Shown here: positions 59,135-61,197 of the stretch, in pieces
How positions within the stretch are numbered: the stretch's first letter is position 1
How the letters are laid out: every line of letters starts with the position of its first letter
Assembly: GCA_031292615.1 (NCBI GenBank)
Contig: JARLGT010000111.1
Location: 1-61,197 of the forward strand
From: Coriobacteriia bacterium
Lineage (GTDB): Bacteria; Actinomycetota; Coriobacteriia; Anaerosomatales; JAAXUF01
Reading direction: 5' to 3'
Length of the DNA: 61,197 nucleotides
The notes under the pieces: model-generated
The model's database searches: none
Seen by the model: only the letters and a program-made list of their open reading frames with translations
Told to the model about the DNA's origin: nothing
Translations under genes and position numbers: made by a program

Positions 59135-59797
59135 GCTTCTACCCGCGAGAATTTCTCGCGTATCGCCTCCAGCTGTCCTTAATCGTACCAAAATCTATGA
59201 GATTTGTGCACAGGCGCGTTCGCTCTCCTCAGAGCACCTCCCGTCCCCAAGCTGAGACCGTCTGTCCCCGATATAGGTTAGGAGTGCGGGCGCTGGTCCT
59301 CCCAAACGTGGTAAGGTCACTTCATATACTCAAGCGCAGGCACGATGGGACGGGGCGCCAGGCCAATGCCACTGCGGGGTGTGCGACCTCGTGCGTTGAT
59401 TGGGGAATCCAAAGGGGAGCCAACGGGTTTCCGCGACGAGCGAATGCAGGCGTAGCTGCTGCGTTCCACGAGCGCCGATTCCTGCACCGCCTCTGGACGC
59501 GAGCATGGATACGGGGGGTGTCTTGCCGGCACATGTCTCCGGCCCGCTGGGGAGAGGGAGAGCACATGGACCGCTCACGGGGTTGTCTGCAAAGCAACGA
59601 ACCGACCGGAGCCAGACGTCTGTCGACCGTCGGCCTTGAGTGGCTCCCGGCATTCGCAACTGCCACTGGCATGTCGAATGACCCCCTGAGCGTGGGACAT
59701 TCCTCTGCTGATTCACGTCCTGATGCGAGCACTGAGAGCCGTACGGAATGGGCCGGCCGATGGCTGGTCCGTGTCAAATCCACAATGGAGGCACCGA
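59135..59797. other. Long intergenic region between the collagen-like and surface-protein genes
   Basis: The part near 59140-59210 is AT-richer and holds two perfect palindromes: CGCGAGAA-T-TTCTCGCG (59144-59160) and AAATCT-ATG-AGATTT (59191-59205). The remaining 590 bases precede the ATG at 59798 on the plus strand. A TATACT hexamer near 59322 could be its -10 without a clear -35, which would give a leader of about 470 bases. I recognise no gene, RNA or riboswitch in it; a search for the c-di-GMP (GEMM) consensus by eye was negative. Confidence 0.5.
59144..59160. promoter_or_regulatory. Perfect palindrome upstream of the second sigma-28 promoter
   Basis: CGCGAGAA-T-TTCTCGCG is an 8-1-8 perfect inverted repeat ending about ten bases upstream of the -35 of the collagen-like promoter, a usual place for an activator or a divergent-promoter operator. 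No poly-T follows on either strand, so it is not a typical terminator. The first collagen-like promoter lacks it. Confidence 0.45.
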
Positions 59798-61197
59798 TGG
59801 ACCGCACGAGGAGTCTTGCGAAGACCGGTTCGCTTATGGCGTTGTGGGTGACACTCATGTGTGCCCTGATCGGAGCCGGGATTGCACCTGTCTCGGCATT
59901 CGCGCTGTCGAGCGGCCCGAACAACGCGGGGGCTGGCGCGAGCGGGGGCAGCGGCACCGCGTGGTCGAACCCCGGCAACATCACGACCGTAGGTTCGCCG
60001 TACGCGACGTGCGCGATTCCTTCGAGCAGCAACAGCGCACAGCTGCGGGCCACAAGCTATGGCTTCAGCATCCCGACGACCGCGGTGGTCGACGGAGTCT
60101 CGGTCACGATCAACCGGCAGAGCAGCAACAGCTCGAACCTCCAGGATGCGGTCGTCCAGCTCACCAAGGACGGAAGTACGCTCGTAGGCTCGAACTTGTT
60201 CTCGGGCACGACGTGGCCCACCTCGCTGACGACGGCTTCGTACGGCGGCACGAGCAACTTGTGGGGAACGACTTGGACCCCTGCCGAGATCAACGCCAGC
60301 ACATTCGGCGTAGTACTCCAGGCCCAGAACACGAGCAGCTTCTCCACAAGAACCGGAACCGTCGACTACATCCAAGTCACCGTCACCTACCATATGGACA
60401 CGACGCCCCCCGCCACCGCATCTGTGACCTCACCTGCGAGTGGATCGATCTACGCCGGTGCCGGCGTTCCAGCATCGTTCTCGGGCTCCGCCGCCGATGA
60501 TGCGAGCGGCGTTGGCCTCAACGCGAACAGCACGACGTTCACGCTGCAGCGTCCCGACGGCCAGTACTGGAACGGCGTGAGCTGGGGAGCGAGTGCATTC
60601 CCGCTCGGCACCGCGCATAGCGCAACTACGGCAGGAACCACCGCAAGTTGGACAAGCACCTCCACGCTCCCGCCGGAGTGGAACCTTCTTCCCGATGGTG
60701 TCTACACGGTCACGGCAACAGCCAAGGACAAGAGCGGCAACTCCTTCACCGGCTCGGCTGTCACTTTCACACTCGACAACACAGCACCGGCAACCGCGAC
60801 GGTTACGACGCCTGCCGATCTTTCAAGCTGGCGTGCAGGTACTATGCCCGCAACGTTCTCGGGGTCCGCTGCCGATAACGCCGGCGGCGCGGGGCTGAAC
60901 GCCAACTCGACGTCATTCACTCTGCAGCGCCCGAGCGACAACTACTACTGGACCGGCTCGGCATGGCAGGCTTCGGCAGCCTATCTGGCTGCTACGAATA
61001 CGGCAACGACCAGCGGGTCGAGTGCGACCTGGACAAGTTCGGCCACGATGCCAGCGTGGAGCACGCTGAGCAACGGCGTATACACGGTCACGGCTAGGGC
61101 GACCGACAAGGTGGGCAACACGTTCACCGGCACGGCTGTAACCTTCACCCTCGACCGCACAGCACCAACGACCGCCTCGGTGACCACGCCCGCGAAC
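59798..61197 (+). CDS. Secreted Ig-like repeat surface protein, 3'-truncated by the window edge
   Basis: The frame opens at ATG 59798 behind GGAGG and stays open to the end of the window (466 codons seen). The product has a signal peptide (MALWVTLMCALIGAGIAPVSAFA), an N-terminal beta domain of about 180 residues (YGFSIPTTAVVDGVSVTI, TGTVDYIQVTVTY), then tandem Ig-like repeats of about 125 residues marked by TAPATATVTTPA at the start, GLNANSTSFTLQRP in the middle, and DGVYTVTATAKDKSGNSFTG at the end. At least two repeats are complete and a third begins at the edge. It is probably a large, Ser/Thr-rich surface or adhesive protein. Confidence 0.85.

Noticed and set aside
59240-59275. Third sigma-28 promoter (CCCGATAT near 59265) for the surface-protein gene
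   Set aside because: The -10 part is similar, but the -35 region at the right distance matches at most half of TAAAGTTT.
58980-59400. c-di-GMP (GEMM) riboswitch near the collagen-like and surface-protein genes
   Set aside because: GATGGGACAGGACGCC in the collagen leader (minus strand) and GATGGGACGGGGCGCC near 59344 (plus strand) recall part of GEMM and each other, but the GGGCAAACC loop and the tetraloop receptor are missing; the shared word is too short to exclude chance.

Overview
The window is high-GC DNA with dense, often overlapping genes (ATGA, GTGA and TAATG junctions), strong GGAGG-type ribosome sites, frequent GTG starts and many secreted proteins with typical signal peptides. Gene content (a multi-cluster Fe-S membrane protein, HgcAB, a flavodoxin, a TudS-like desulfidase, a split Kdp sensor) fits an anaerobic or facultative high-GC Gram-positive, most likely an actinobacterium of the Coriobacteriia or a related lineage. 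That placement is inference: no rRNA or other phylogenetic marker is present.

Layout. 1-4.1 kb: the end of an ATP-grasp gene, a secreted beta-propeller protein, a decayed RelE toxin and an autoregulated ArsR operon. 4.2-10.5 kb: a cassette with less GC-biased codon use, holding a PocR-domain histidine kinase, a receiver protein and a small membrane protein, followed by a two-gene Hachiman anti-phage system (hamA, hamB). 10.5-30 kb: purB, secreted carboxypeptidase-regulatory-like proteins (one broken by an in-frame TGA), a GH16 glycosidase, a NapH/NapG-like Fe-S membrane protein, an ACT protein, a PadR/HsmA pair, cysteine synthase with carbonic anhydrase, and rpiA. 30.1-31.7 kb: hgcB-hgcA, the mercury-methylation pair, behind a promoter with two perfect ArsR-type operators, one filling the -35/-10 spacer. 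31.8-38.2 kb: mscL, a two-component system, and a purC-purS-purQ operon in which purC carries a single-base frameshift.

38.2-54.9 kb is a potassium and osmotic-stress region: a P-type ATPase of the Na,K-ATPase-like class with two TrkA/RCK proteins; a secreted polysaccharide pair (an alpha/alpha-toroid candidate and a GH88-like hydrolase with a discoidin domain); then the kdp locus. KdpD is split: the kinase half sits beside kdpE, and two separate N-terminal KdpD proteins follow kdpC. The ATPase gene and the kdp operon carry the same promoter arrangement (two TCTTCACGC-type boxes 21 bp apart, the nearer one 31 bp before a CATACT -10), which suggests one regulon, probably that of KdpE.

54.9-61.2 kb encodes surface and secreted proteins: two paralogous collagen-like Gly-X-Y proteins flanking a lipoprotein, and the start of a repetitive Ig-like surface protein that runs off the window. 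Both collagen-like genes have near-consensus sigma-28 (FliA/SigD-type) promoters, implying that they are expressed with the motility regulon.
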